Assembly: GCA_963422275.1 (NCBI GenBank)
Contig: OY729418.1
Location: 1,426,001 to 1,490,000 of the forward strand
DNA: 64,000 nucleotides
Direction of reading: 5' to 3'
Source of the DNA: G963422275 sp963422275
Lineage (GTDB): Bacteria; Pseudomonadota; Alphaproteobacteria; Rhodobacterales; Rhodobacteraceae
Shown: positions 37,969-47,622 of the stretch, piece after piece
Position numbering within the stretch: position 1 is the stretch's first letter
How the letters are laid out: each line of letters starts with the position of its first letter
Program-made: the position numbers and the translations under genes
The notes under the pieces: model-generated
What the model was told of the DNA's origin: nothing
What the model saw: only the letters and a program-made list of their open reading frames with translations
The model's database searches: none

Positions 37969-39327
37969 CTAGTCCAGAATGATTATGTCGTCCCCAAGCT
38001 CGGTTTCGAGTTCCTCGATGACGAATTCCGCGGCCTCTTCCGGACTCATTTCACCTGTCTCCACGGCCTGGACGCCTTGGAAGGTGATCGCGTTGTACTG
38101 CCCGATCTTGGAGTGATTCGGCATGAACTCCGCATACTGCAGCATTGGAACACCGGCGACCAATCCCCAGCCCTTGCTGGTAAACTCGGGCATCGCTGCC
38201 TGACCGTAGTTGATGGGTGTGTGGTTGGTTCCAACTGCGTGCTTCGTGTTCGGAACTGGCTGGGACGCAAGTGCCACGATCATGGCCGCCAGTTCCTTGT
38301 TCGGAGTGTCGGCAACGACATACACGATCGGATGCGAGAGATTCTTCGGCTCACCGCCCTTCTCTCCAGCAGGCGCGTTGATCCAAGTGACCTTGTTGAA
38401 ATAGGCTTCGCCATCAAGCGGATCTATTCCAAACGCTTCGAGCTGCGGCCCGAGATTCCAGATTCCGTGGAACTTCGAAAGTGCCTTCTCGCCACGAAAC
38501 GCGGCATGCACGCTATCCCATGAATATGTCGTCATGTCCGCTGGAAGCGCCCCCTTCGCCACGCAGTCGGCCAGCCAAGTGTAGTACTTGACCAGACCGG
38601 ACTCGGTGATCTGAAGCTTGGCCTCCTCATCGTTGTAGAGATCGATTCCGAACGACGCCATCGCCATCTGGAAGTCGGGGCCGATATTGGGACGGTGCAC
38701 GAAGCCGATTTCCGCCGCCCCGGAATTCTTGACCTCGGCGGCCAGATCGCAGAAGTCCGCCATGGTGAAGTTACCCGCGTTCACTTCACCGGGAAGCGAA
38801 GCAATGAATTCCTCCGACTTTCCAGCCTTCCGCAACATGTCGTTGTTGATGAAGAACATGCGGACTTCGGAGTCCTGCGGTATCGCGTAGCGCTCCCCCT
38901 TGTATTTCACGGATTCCCACAATTGGGGAATGATGTCAGAGTACAAGTCCGGATTGGCCTCGATGTGCTCCTCGAGATTTGCGGCCAAGCCGGCTTCCAC
39001 GAACGCACCGATCCATTCGTGAGCCGCCACGATGATGTCGGGCGTGTCACCTACGGAATATGCTTTGAGAAGGTCTAGGGAGTCCGCGTCGAATCCTTTG
39101 GCGTTGGTCTCGATAAGCTCGAGATTCACCCTTGTGTCCGAACCGGCGGCTGCCAGAAATTTGTTAAGCTGCTCGGCGGCGTTCACTATATTGCCGGCAC
39201 GCATCGGCCCGGATCGGTCGGCACGAGACCAAAGCGTAATGGTTACCTCCTCCGAGAAAACTGGTGTGCTCGCAACCATACTAGATGCAAACATCGCACC
39301 AGCAACCAGCAAGTTCAACGTTTTCAT
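37969..39327 (-). CDS. ABC transporter extracellular solute-binding protein (family 1, carbohydrate type)
   Basis: A 452-residue periplasmic receptor. The ATG at 39327 follows GGAGG and gives a signal peptide of about 25 residues (MKTLNLLVAGAMFASSMVAS, then TPVFS). The mature start EEVTITLWSRADRSGPMRAG and later GDTPDIIVAAHEWIGAFVEAG and YAIPQDSEVRMFFINNDMLR are typical of family 1 sugar-binding proteins. It is the first gene of the operon with the MalF/MalG/MalK-like genes. The C-terminus is acidic (EELETELGDDIIILD). Confidence 0.92.
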   Translation of the reverse strand: MKTLNLLVAGAMFASSMVASTPVFSEEVTITLWSRADRSGPMRAGNIVNAAEQLNKFLAAAGSDTRVNLELIETNAKGFDADSLDLLKAYSVGDTPDIIVAAHEWIGAFVEAGLAANLEEHIEANPDLYSDIIPQLWESVKYKGERYAIPQDSEVRMFFINNDMLRKAGKSEEFIASLPGEVNAGNFTMADFCDLAAEVKNSGAAEIGFVHRPNIGPDFQMAMASFGIDLYNDEEAKLQITESGLVKYYTWLADCVAKGALPADMTTYSWDSVHAAFRGEKALSKFHGIWNLGPQLEAFGIDPLDGEAYFNKVTWINAPAGEKGGEPKNLSHPIVYVVADTPNKELAAMIVALASQPVPNTKHAVGTNHTPINYGQAAMPEFTSKGWGLVAGVPMLQYAEFMPNHSKIGQYNAITFQGVQAVETGEMSPEEAAEFVIEELETELGDDIIILD

Positions 39328-39534
39328 AATAACCTCCATTAGTTGGGCTTGCAGCGGCAGTATACCGCGTTGCTTCGTATGCAAACCCGTTAATGCACTC
39401 TTTTGTAAACTGAACCCCGCAGAATTGCAAAAATTTGGTGACCCCAATGGATTGATTCCAGCGTCTGACGCCTCGCTTTCCTGCGGTGGTGATCGTCACG
39501 GGGTTAACGGTCCCAAGTTAATGGACGCACCTCG

Positions 39535-39790
39535 GCAGCTTTGCACGCACCGATGAAGCGGCTGACCGCGCCTAGGAACTCGTCTGCCAAGCGGAACACC
39601 CCGCGCTTGGGCCACCAAAGGGTCAGCCTAGTGATGAAGCTTTTTCTCGTTCAGCCACGAGCCCAAAGTCGGGGCGAAGGAGAAGGTCTGGCGTAGATAC
39701 CTGACAAACCAAGCACGAACCTCCCTGTGCTTGCGGGGGCTGGTGTTGTCGAGGATGACCTGAATCGGGATCGATTAGGATAAAGCGCAT
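39535..39790 (-). pseudogene. IS630-family transposase C-terminal remnant
   Basis: The minus strand reads IPIQVILDNTSPRKHREVRA, then WFVRYLRQTFSFAPTLGSWL and NEKKL. This is the conserved DNxxxH / SWLN end of IS630-type transposases, followed by stops and a frameshift. No ends are visible. Confidence 0.65.
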
Positions 39791-40930
39791 TCAATGCACC
39801 CAAGGAAGCGTAGAAACCTCTAATGGCAGGCGCGGACGGCGAAACGTCCTAACTTTAACTGCCACCAGCGATGCGGCACCAGGACTTGTGCCTGCCAGAC
39901 ACCATCCGCATGGTCGAGGCAGCGGTCCCGCCATATCTGCTTCCGAGGCTAGTTCCCGTTCGTGACGATCTCCTGCAAGCTCCGGCGCTCGCCGGACGAT
40001 CCCGAACCGCAGCAATAAAGCATCGTCTGTCAGGACAATACAGCAAAACAATTCACTAGACACATTTGGCTGAGTTGAGAGATTTCCCCGCTTTCCGCCC
40101 CGATTACAAGAAAATTCTGGTTTCTCTCGCATGCAACTGTAGCCGAAACTCCAGCCGAGAGCAGTCAGTTTCAGCCAGGTCGTCTTGGCGGTTGCGACTT
40201 GTCGGGTGTCACTTTCAAGGCTCGTGCACGCTTGCGATCACTTTCGCAATTTGCAGGTCAAATTGAGTTTGCCAGTGATTGAAGTTGCCGGCAACTTCAG
40301 GCTGGGGATCGCGGAATCAAAAAACGCGTCCTCCAATGGCTGACGGTACCACTGACGCAAGGCAACCGTGTGGGCACATTTGACCAGAAAGGGACTCGAA
40401 CGCGAATTGCGGCCACAATTGAATTCGCTGTGGTCCGGTGCAATGCTTCTGCCAATTGCCGAATTCGGTATGCCAAGAGATTGTGATCTTCAAGTGCGAC
40501 GCTGGTGTCCGCACATTCGGACTCCGATTTGTCACAACGTTTCGGTCAATGGACAGAACATTCAGATGCTTCAAGTTGCGGCGCAGCTGACTCCAAAGGT
40601 GCCCTGATAACCCAGAGCATGCTTGCATTCACTCGATCAACTGTCGACGACGCAGACCTCCTGGCCCACCGCCGCTATTTTCTCATCTCCCACCAGTATC
40701 TCGACAAGCACGCCGGGGCCTTGCGCCTTCAACTCATTGGTGACTTTCTCCGTCTCGACAGCGACAGCCGCCGGTCATTAAATGGGGGAATGCTAATGCT
40801 GCCTTGACCGCCATCGACACCAGCATTTCATGCAGCAATTGCGCGTCGACGTCATTGTCGCTTCCGCTGGCAAAAGGTTAATTTAGCGCCACTTCAATAT
40901 CCTGCGTTAGCCTGCCAAGATGAAACCCTC
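39791..40930. other. Region without a recognised gene
   Basis: About 1.1 kb of short, unrelated open frames on both strands. A leftward stretch around 40.7 kb, ELKAQGPGVLVEILVGDEKI, is protein-like but too short to assign. No tRNA, terminator or repeat structure was seen. Confidence 0.4.
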
Positions 40931-41024
40931 AACGATCTAGGAGCAATATGGCCGAACCCCGCTTCCTTCAGGCGCCTCAAGTTGCACATGGTCCCGATGA
41001 CGCCCCCTGATCGCGCGACTGAAC

Positions 41025-41690
41025 GTGAAATGCGAGAATGCCGAGCGGGTTCTCGTTCGCGTCAGGCAGGCCGGAATCACCTGGACATTGAACTTTCCTG
41101 GCCAGCTTGCTTCCGAACCGCTTCTTTTGCTGGGATTCATGCCGAACGGGCAAGCCAGCATCACCGTCCAGATCAAGAATTCAAATTCCGTGGTGCAATG
41201 GGGCCGTCCAATAGTTCACGAGTTGAAGAATGTGCCGACCAGCCCGCTGGAAATGCCGCCCATCAAGACGCGCATCTGCAATCCAGATCGAATGCACGGG
41301 CGATTCACTTTCCTGACGATACGCCGACGCACAATCGGCTGCACCCTGAACCTGACACCAGCACAAAGACGGTTCATGATTGCATGGGGTCTCTTGATTG
41401 CAATAGACAATTCTGGACGAATCCGCTGGATCAAGAAGCTCCACACCCGTCCGGCAGGGATAGAAGTTATCGGGAAACCTGTTCATTCACACCACTGAAT
41501 TCTGCTCCGCCGAGATCGATTCTGCCGGGCAGGAGATCAACGTCTGGTATGCGAAGCATCGGCCGCAGGGGCCGTATGCGGGAGGCATTCCGGTCGATGC
41601 CCTGAGCCTGCATCATCAACCCCACCAAATGCCGAACGGGAACTTTCTTGCGGTGTCGGGTCACTCTCGCCTGATCAAGAATTGATTCAA
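41025..41690 (+). pseudogene. Broken gene, possibly arylsulfotransferase-like
   Basis: Two rightward frames look like pieces of one protein. The first (41025-41498) includes WTLNFPGQLASEPLLLLGFM and VVQWGRPIVHELKNVP. The second (about 41500-41685) includes EIDSAGQEINVWYAKHRPQG and LHHQPHQMPNGNFLAVSGHS. The latter resembles the repeated HH-x5-LPNGN-type strands of arylsulfotransferase (ASST) beta-propellers. The match is only by eye and covers a minor part; another beta-propeller enzyme is possible. Confidence 0.35.
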
Positions 41691-41888
41691 TGGGAGGTGT
41701 TCAGCGGCGTGCGCGTGCACAGTCTATACCCAGACAGCATTGGCGTAACGATGGAAGAGAGCGACGCGCTCGCGGGAAGTCCCCGATTGGCAGGCTAGAG
41801 GCGGCAAGACGTCCGGGTACCAGCCTGCCAGACGTGCAAGCATTCCATTGTATCGGACCCCATCGAGCAGCAGCAACATTGGTGGGCG

Positions 41889-42938
41889 TTGAAACCCATT
41901 GGCGGCTCGCGTAAGGTCGTTATCACGATGCAAGAGGTCAGCGGCATTTCGGCGGATGAGGCTTCGGCGACGCCGGTGCAAGCCGTCTTGAAGATCGACA
42001 AAGCGCATGCCTCCTTGAAGCGTGAACCGTCCTACGCCAGCGGTTCTGCGTACGTGGTTGACCGTTTCTACCCGCTGGCCGAAGCCAGCGTGCCGATCAC
42101 AGATCTAGGATTTATCCGCGCCGACGCAGTGTACGACGTGGTTTCGGTCAGCAGGGGCCAGTTTTTCAGACTTGCTGACCATCAGGAACGCTTCGCAAGA
42201 TCCTGCAAGAGAATGCGCCTGACCAACCCCTTCAATGCAACCGGAGAGAGGTCGATCCTGAACGAGCTGGTCGCCAGGACGGGTTTGAAGGATGCCTATG
42301 TCTGGTGGTGCGTCACACGCGGGAAGAATCCGGCGAATCCTGCCGACCGTCTTCACGCCGAAAGCTTCCGGAACCGGTTCTATGCCTTTGCCATACCGTA
42401 TGTCTTCATTAAGGACGACGAGGCCCGGCGAACGGGCATTAACCTTCATGTCAGCCGAGAACGCATCCGCATTCCCCCTGAATCCGTTGATCCAAGGGCA
42501 AAGAATTTTTGCTCGCTCGATCTCGCAATGTCGCTGATGGAAGCGGGGGAGCAGGGCGCGGACTGGAGCGTGCTCACGGACATGGATGGGAATCTTGCTG
42601 AGGCTCCTGGCTGCAATGTCTTCATCGTCAAGGGCGATAGTGTCTGCACGCCAGATAGGGGATGCCTTGAAGGAATAACGCGGCAAACCGCGATTGAGTT
42701 GTGCAGAGAGGCCAGACTGAGAGTGGAGGCAAGGAAAGTGCCGTTCGCGGAGCTCCTTTCCGCTTCCGAAGCCTTTCTTACCTCAAGCGCAGGGGGAGTG
42801 ATCCCCGTTTCGGCGGTCAACGGAACGCAGCTTTGCGAAAGGGCCGGCCCAGTGTCAGTCAAGATCCACAATCTGTACTGGGAGCGTCGGTGGAACGGGT
42901 GGCACGGCACGCCGGTCAATTACGGAGCAGCCTCGTGA
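41889..42938 (+). CDS. Class IV aminotransferase (branched-chain / D-amino-acid type)
   Basis: A 349-residue PLP enzyme of fold type IV. VVDRFYPLAEASVPITDLGFIRADAVYDVV, split here as VVDRFYPLAEASVPITDLGF and IRADAVYDVV, is the family opening. The PLP lysine lies in DPRAKNFCSLD (about residue 205). The late motifs are DGNLAEAPGCNVFIVKGD and CLEGITRQTAIELC. The first 40-50 residues are poorly conserved, and an internal ATG such as the one near 41931 could be the real start. It transfers amino groups between an amine or amino acid and a keto acid; the R-amine transaminase branch cannot be excluded. Confidence 0.85.
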   Translation: MKPIGGSRKVVITMQEVSGISADEASATPVQAVLKIDKAHASLKREPSYASGSAYVVDRFYPLAEASVPITDLGFIRADAVYDVVSVSRGQFFRLADHQERFARSCKRMRLTNPFNATGERSILNELVARTGLKDAYVWWCVTRGKNPANPADRLHAESFRNRFYAFAIPYVFIKDDEARRTGINLHVSRERIRIPPESVDPRAKNFCSLDLAMSLMEAGEQGADWSVLTDMDGNLAEAPGCNVFIVKGDSVCTPDRGCLEGITRQTAIELCREARLRVEARKVPFAELLSASEAFLTSSAGGVIPVSAVNGTQLCERAGPVSVKIHNLYWERRWNGWHGTPVNYGAAS

Positions 42939-43390
42939 TTTCTCCCGCTTCCAGACGGTGCCTGAAGGATTTCAATTATGTTTGCGTCCGGATCTCGTGC
43001 ATAGGCAAATTTGCCGCCACCGGGCATTGCGAGAGGAGGAGCATGGAATCTCACTTCCGCCGCGACAAGCTGGCGATATTCCACCTCGCAGTCCTCGACC
43101 GCAAAGCACACATGCGAATACCCCAGCCTCGCCACCGAGCGCAGTGCTTCAAGAGTCGGCGCCTTCGGCTCCAAAAACTCGAAGAACTCGATGCAGCAGG
43201 CCGAGCCAAACCGCATCAATGCAATCCTTGCGGCGCTGTCATCCAAGCCCAGGCGCAAGTTGAGATCCGTCTCTCCGCCAGACCAGAAAAACTCGCGCAC
43301 GACCTTGCCGCCAAATCGGTCTCGATAAAAGCCCGTTAGGCGGTCCAAGTCGCGCGTGGTAAGATCGACGTGATGGATACCAGCGATCAT
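42920..43390 (-). CDS. VOC-superfamily (glyoxalase/dioxygenase-like) protein
   Basis: A 156-residue protein of two beta-alpha-beta-beta-beta modules. Candidate metal ligands are His in MIAGIHHVDLTTRDL, Glu in CIEFFEFLEP, His in RLGYSHVCFAVED and Glu in DANIIEILQAP, the normal VOC H-E/H-E arrangement. It overlaps the 3' end of the aminotransferase gene tail-to-tail by 19 bases. It could be a ring-cleavage dioxygenase, a lyase or a resistance protein; the neighbouring monooxygenase favours small-molecule catabolism. Confidence 0.82.
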   Translation of the reverse strand: MIAGIHHVDLTTRDLDRLTGFYRDRFGGKVVREFFWSGGETDLNLRLGLDDSAARIALMRFGSACCIEFFEFLEPKAPTLEALRSVARLGYSHVCFAVEDCEVEYRQLVAAEVRFHAPPLAMPGGGKFAYARDPDANIIEILQAPSGSGRNHEAAP

Positions 43391-43440
43391 TCGTCGATCT
43401 TACCGGTCAAAACCCTTGATAACGACAGGGAATCCGTTCG

Positions 43441-44298
43441 ATGCCAGACAACAAGATAGTTCTTCTCGGCACCAAGGGTGGTCCGCGCTTGACAACAGGT
43501 TCAAGCTGGCCTTCCTCATCCGTCGTGCAGCTTGGAGGAAGGCCATACATTGTCGACTGTGGACTCGGCGTCACGCGGCAGTTTGTTGAAGCGGGTTACG
43601 CTCTCGCCGACGTCCACACGATACTGATCACGCACCATCATTCGGACCACAACTTGGAACTTGGTCCGCTGCTCCACACGACTTGGACCTCGTCACCAAT
43701 GCGGGAAATCAATGTCTACGGGCCGCCGGGGCTGGTCCAGATGGTCGATCTGTTTTTTCAGGCAAGCGCCATAGATGTCGGAATTCGGCGGGCCGACGAG
43801 GGTCAGGCGGACCCGAGCAAAATGTTCAAGTGCCACGAATATACGGAAGGGCACGTGTTTCGGGACGACATCGTGGAGGTCACCGCACTGAAGGTCGTTC
43901 ATCCTCCGTTTGAGCATTGCTATGCGCTCAAGTTCTCGGGGGCCACCCGAACGGTGGTTTTTTCCAGCGACACGTCCCATTTCCCGCCACTTGCTGAATT
44001 CGCGAAGGGTGCGGATGTGCTCGTGCATGAAGTCATGCACCGCGCGGGCACGGAGCGAATGTGCGGGCGGCTGTCCGACATCAAGCCGAATTTAATGGCA
44101 CACATGATTGCGGGGCACACGTTTGGGGACGACGTGGGTCGAATTGCGAGCGCCGCGGGCGTTGGACATCTAGCGGTTCAGCATTTTACGCCGAGCGACG
44201 ATCCCGGGACCGGGCCGCCCGAGTTCGCCGAACTGGTACGCTTGACCTGGGACGGTCCCCTGACAGTCGGACGAGATTTGGCCGTCATCCCCTTCTAG
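43441..44298 (+). CDS. MBL-fold metallo-hydrolase
   Basis: A 285-residue metallo-beta-lactamase-fold hydrolase. The zinc motif THHHSDH is at residues 64-70. Further ligands are the Asp in VFSSDTSHFPP and the His in AHMIAGHTFGDD and LAVQHFTPSDD. The arrangement resembles RNase Z / arylsulfatase-type members. There is no signal peptide. It is divergent from the VOC gene and starts 50 bp from it. The flavin monooxygenase gene follows after 75 bp in the same direction. Confidence 0.88.
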   Translation: MPDNKIVLLGTKGGPRLTTGSSWPSSSVVQLGGRPYIVDCGLGVTRQFVEAGYALADVHTILITHHHSDHNLELGPLLHTTWTSSPMREINVYGPPGLVQMVDLFFQASAIDVGIRRADEGQADPSKMFKCHEYTEGHVFRDDIVEVTALKVVHPPFEHCYALKFSGATRTVVFSSDTSHFPPLAEFAKGADVLVHEVMHRAGTERMCGRLSDIKPNLMAHMIAGHTFGDDVGRIASAAGVGHLAVQHFTPSDDPGTGPPEFAELVRLTWDGPLTVGRDLAVIPF

Positions 44299-44373
44299 TT
44301 CGGTCGCGGACATGTCTTGCCTGCTATATTCAAATTTAACGAAGCCCGGTGTGGCTTCTGCTCGGAGGAGGTG

Positions 44374-45948
44374 ATGAAGCGCTCTCAGGTCGCGATCGTG
44401 GGAGGTGGACCGGTCGGGCTCGCGCTCGCCGTCGATCTTGGACAGCGCGGCATCGACACAGTCGTGATTGAGCGTACCAAGCGTGTGCACAACATTCCCA
44501 AAGGCCAGAATCTGACACAGAGGACGGGCGAGCACTTCACCGCCTGGAACGTTGCGAAGCAGATCGAAGCCGCCCGAAGAATTCCCGCGCCGGTGGCGGT
44601 TAGAGGAATTACGACCTACGGAACGCTGCTTGGTGCCTATCATCATGATTGGCTGGTGCGGGGCGACGTATCAAGATACTACGCAGCGGCGAACCTTAGA
44701 ATTCCGCAGTACGAGGTTGAGCGGGTGCTGAGGGACAGAGTGACGGAACTTCTGGACGTAAAGGTCCACTACGGGCGCTCGGCAGTCGGAATCGATCAAG
44801 ATCGAGAAGGGCATTCGCTCAGAATTTCGGGTTTGGACAGTGCAATAGAAACGGTTTCTGCCCGTTTCGTTGTCGGATGCGACGGGAGCCGATCGATTGT
44901 CAGGAACAGTGCCGGAATCAAGCAGATAGTGAAGCCGCACGACCGAAAGATGGTTCTTGGGCTTTTCGGTTCGGTGGAGTTGAATCGCTTGCTAGAGAGG
45001 TACCCCGAAAGATCATACTTCAAGGTGCTGCATCCAGACCACTGCGGTTACTGGCTTTTTTTCGGAAGAGTCGACAATGCCGGTAAATGGTTTTTCCACT
45101 GCCCGGTTCCAAGAGAGGTAACCGAAGACAGCTTCGATCTTCCGGCACGCCTTCACTCTGCGGTCGGAAAGCGTTTTGCTCTGGAGGTGGAATACATCGG
45201 ATTCTGGGACTTGCGCACCGCCTATGCCGAGCATTACCGAAATGGCAGCTTATTCATTGCCGGAGATGCCGCGCACAGCCACCCTCCCTACGGCGCGTAT
45301 GGCTTGAACACCGGCCTCGAGGACGCGCGCAATCTCGGTTGGAAACTCGCGGCAACGATCGATGGCTGGGGCGGCGAGCGGCTTCTGGATTCCTACTGTG
45401 CAGAGCGGCAGCCTGTATTCGAATCGACGGCCGTGGATTTCATCGAAAAGATGATTCGGGAAGACGGCCAGTTCCTGAAGAATTTCGATCCGGATATCGA
45501 CAGGGAAGCGTTCGAAGCGGAATGGAAGCGCAGGGCGGTCGCTACGCAGAATGATGTCCAGCGGTACGTCCCGAATTACGAGGGGTCCCCGATTGTGCAG
45601 GGCGGCTCCGGTCGCCCCAGTGCTGCAGGGTCCCACAGTTTCGCGGCCCTTCCGGGGCATCACCTTTCGCCACAGAAAAACGTCCTTGATCGACTTGGCC
45701 AAGACTTCAGTCTGATTTCTGTCGGGTGTCGCCCAAGCGCAGTCGCCGCGTTCCAGTCTGCAGCCTCGAGGCTGAACATCCCTCTGAAAGTCATCGAGAC
45801 GGATGAAACCGCAGACACGCGACGGTGGTGCGCTGGAACGATTTTGGTGCGGCCCGACCGCTTCGTCGCGTATTCCGACGACAACCCGGCGCCTGACGCG
45901 CTTGGCATCTTGGCCAGGGCCACCGGAATGAGGCAGCCATTCGCCTGA
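44374..45948 (+). CDS. FAD-dependent aromatic-type monooxygenase (PheA/TfdB/MhpA family)
   Basis: A 524-residue group A flavin monooxygenase. The ATG at 44374 is preceded by GGAGGAGG. The motifs are the dinucleotide fold VAIVGGGPVGLALAVDLG (residues 6-23), the DG region VVGCDGSRSIVR, and the second FAD motif LFIAGDAAHSHPPYGAYGLN with TGLEDARNLGWKLA. The C-terminal thioredoxin-like tail typical of phenol hydroxylases is present (VIETDETADTRRWCAG, VLVRPDRFVAY-like). It hydroxylates a (probably aromatic) substrate with NAD(P)H and O2. It may be functionally linked to the MBL, VOC and aminotransferase neighbours. Confidence 0.9.
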   Translation: MKRSQVAIVGGGPVGLALAVDLGQRGIDTVVIERTKRVHNIPKGQNLTQRTGEHFTAWNVAKQIEAARRIPAPVAVRGITTYGTLLGAYHHDWLVRGDVSRYYAAANLRIPQYEVERVLRDRVTELLDVKVHYGRSAVGIDQDREGHSLRISGLDSAIETVSARFVVGCDGSRSIVRNSAGIKQIVKPHDRKMVLGLFGSVELNRLLERYPERSYFKVLHPDHCGYWLFFGRVDNAGKWFFHCPVPREVTEDSFDLPARLHSAVGKRFALEVEYIGFWDLRTAYAEHYRNGSLFIAGDAAHSHPPYGAYGLNTGLEDARNLGWKLAATIDGWGGERLLDSYCAERQPVFESTAVDFIEKMIREDGQFLKNFDPDIDREAFEAEWKRRAVATQNDVQRYVPNYEGSPIVQGGSGRPSAAGSHSFAALPGHHLSPQKNVLDRLGQDFSLISVGCRPSAVAAFQSAASRLNIPLKVIETDETADTRRWCAGTILVRPDRFVAYSDDNPAPDALGILARATGMRQPFA

Positions 45949-45959
45949 CCTGGATTGAA

Positions 45960-46170
45960 AATTGGAATGCCGATCGAGAGACAGCTGTCGGGGCATTTGG
46001 CGGCGATACCGCTGACCGTCTCGCCTTCGGCAACGACGCGCAGCACGACAGGCGGCAGCGCTCGTCAATTCGTGGAAACCAGCTCCGAAAATGCTTGCCG
46101 TCTATCTTCCTGACCTCCGAAGCGAAGCAGCAAACATGTCCCACCATGCCCACGAAACACGAAAAAAAAA
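45960..46170 (-). mobile_element. MITE-like IS1595-family remnant (copy 5)
   Basis: It contains the same internal stretch as the 58.3 kb copy (GACAGCTGTCGGGGCATTTG) and a degenerate TCAATTCGTGGAA end. Both termini are eroded. It was recognised only by comparison with the other copies. Confidence 0.45.
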
Positions 46171-46243
46171 GCTAAATAAGAGATGGCCAAGGCAAGAGAA
46201 TAAGGTATCAAACTCAGTCAAATGAGAGCAGGAGGGGACGACG

Positions 46244-47014
46244 ATGGAAATTCAGGCGCGGAGCGGAACTGATGACTTCTCGCTTCCTTCCAAATCGCTC
46301 CAGCAAAAAGATGGTTGCGTACTGGAACAAAGGGATTTCAAAGTATTTCTGAACAGATTGGAAAAAGGCTCCGTTGATCTGATTCTTACCGATCCGCCAT
46401 ACACTATCAGTCGGAAAACGGGCTTTGCGAATGTCAAGAATGGCGTTCAACGCTTTGCGGTTTCAATGGACTTCGGCAAATGGGACCATATTCAAATTGA
46501 CTTGAAGTCATTTGCAGAGGCTTCCTATTCCGCATTGCGCCGCGGAGGCACCATCATCGCATGGTATGACATTTGGAAAATCGGAAAACTTGCTGATGCA
46601 ATGACGAGTGCCGGTTTCAAGATGCTTCGACTCATTGTTTGGAGAAAAACGAATCCCGTTCCGCTCAACAGCAAGGCCACATATCTTTCGAACAGCCGCG
46701 AAATGGCCGTTATCGGTGTGAAGGTGGGAACACCGACCTTCCACGGATTCTATGACAGTGGAGATTACGATTTTCCAATTCCAAGGCACGGCGGCAAGCG
46801 CTTGCATCCTACACAAAAGCCGCTAGGCTTATTCCGCGAGTTGATTAAGAAACACAGCAACCCCACCGACCTCGTTGTTGACCCGTTTGTTGGAAGCGGC
46901 ACAACCGCTGTTGCCAGCCTACTTGAAGACCGTGCTTTCACGGGTTGTGACATTGATCCAAATTACATCGAGGCCGCAAGAAAAAGAGTCGGCGCGAATT
47001 CTAACGAAGGCTGA
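46244..47014 (+). CDS. Site-specific DNA methyltransferase (N4-cytosine or N6-adenine, beta-type motif order)
   Basis: A 256-residue methyltransferase. Catalytic motif IV, LILTDPPYTIS (residues 46-56), precedes the AdoMet motif I, VVDPFVGSGTTAVASLLEDR (about 205-224), giving the beta-class order. A target-recognition region lies between them (FHGFYDSGDYDFPIPRHGGK), and motif X, LHPTQKPLGLFRELI, comes before motif I. It should protect DNA from the nuclease encoded directly downstream, with which it overlaps. The AT-richer composition (long A/T-rich codon runs) sets this pair apart from its GC-rich neighbours and suggests recent acquisition. The recognition sequence is unknown. Confidence 0.9.
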   Translation: MEIQARSGTDDFSLPSKSLQQKDGCVLEQRDFKVFLNRLEKGSVDLILTDPPYTISRKTGFANVKNGVQRFAVSMDFGKWDHIQIDLKSFAEASYSALRRGGTIIAWYDIWKIGKLADAMTSAGFKMLRLIVWRKTNPVPLNSKATYLSNSREMAVIGVKVGTPTFHGFYDSGDYDFPIPRHGGKRLHPTQKPLGLFRELIKKHSNPTDLVVDPFVGSGTTAVASLLEDRAFTGCDIDPNYIEAARKRVGANSNEG

Positions 47015-47591
47015 AATATTCATTGACTTAGCTAAACCAAATAGTCACGGATTTTCTAGGAAGGTTCCGATTGAGGAACTTGAGTCCGCCGGACTAGGCT
47101 TCGGAAACGGAGGAAGCTGGTGCAGAGACGATGGTGCGCTTGCGAAAAAATACAACGTCGAACGAATCAAGTCTAAAAACCGAATTGTCGCGGTCAAGCT
47201 CAACGGCTTTAACAAGAATCCAATAAGCAAACCGGTGCCAGCAAAGTTCAAGGCGCTAATCGCCTCCCGTCGATGCGTGGTTCTCAACACATCGAATCCC
47301 GAATGTGACCACAAGGATGGCCGCAGAGATGACCCCAGGCTGAATGATCCCAACAGAGTCGTTATGGATGACTTTCAGCCATTATCGAAAGCTGCCAACA
47401 ACGCGAAGCGGCAGCATTGCAAGGAATGTCGAGATACCAACAAAAGATTTGACGCTAGGGTGCTAGGTTACAAGGCTGCCCATTGGGAAGGAGACGAGTT
47501 CTACAAGGGATCTTGCATCGGATGCTACTGGCACAACCCCCATGAGTTCAATCGGCAGTTATCAAAGCAATTCAAGATTGAAGATCCGTAG
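46947..47591 (+). CDS. HNH-type restriction endonuclease (type II partner of the methyltransferase)
   Basis: A protein of up to 214 residues with a cysteine/histidine-rich HNH core: CVVLNTSNPECDHKDGRRDD, NRVVMDDFQPLSKAANNAKR, QHCKECRDTNKRFDARVLGY and GSCIGCYWHNPHEFNRQLSK. The four Cys pairs probably bind zinc. Asp-His in ECDHKDG and Asn in KAANNAKR supply the beta-beta-alpha-metal site. No ATG lies near the likely start. A GTG at 46947 or a TTG at 46952 would give an overlap of about 65 bases with the methyltransferase. The tandem overlap is typical of compact type II systems. Confidence 0.8.
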   Translation: MTLIQITSRPQEKESARILTKAEIFIDLAKPNSHGFSRKVPIEELESAGLGFGNGGSWCRDDGALAKKYNVERIKSKNRIVAVKLNGFNKNPISKPVPAKFKALIASRRCVVLNTSNPECDHKDGRRDDPRLNDPNRVVMDDFQPLSKAANNAKRQHCKECRDTNKRFDARVLGYKAAHWEGDEFYKGSCIGCYWHNPHEFNRQLSKQFKIEDP

Positions 47592-47622
47592 CACAGAGTG
47601 CCATCGAAAATTAACTTAGATA

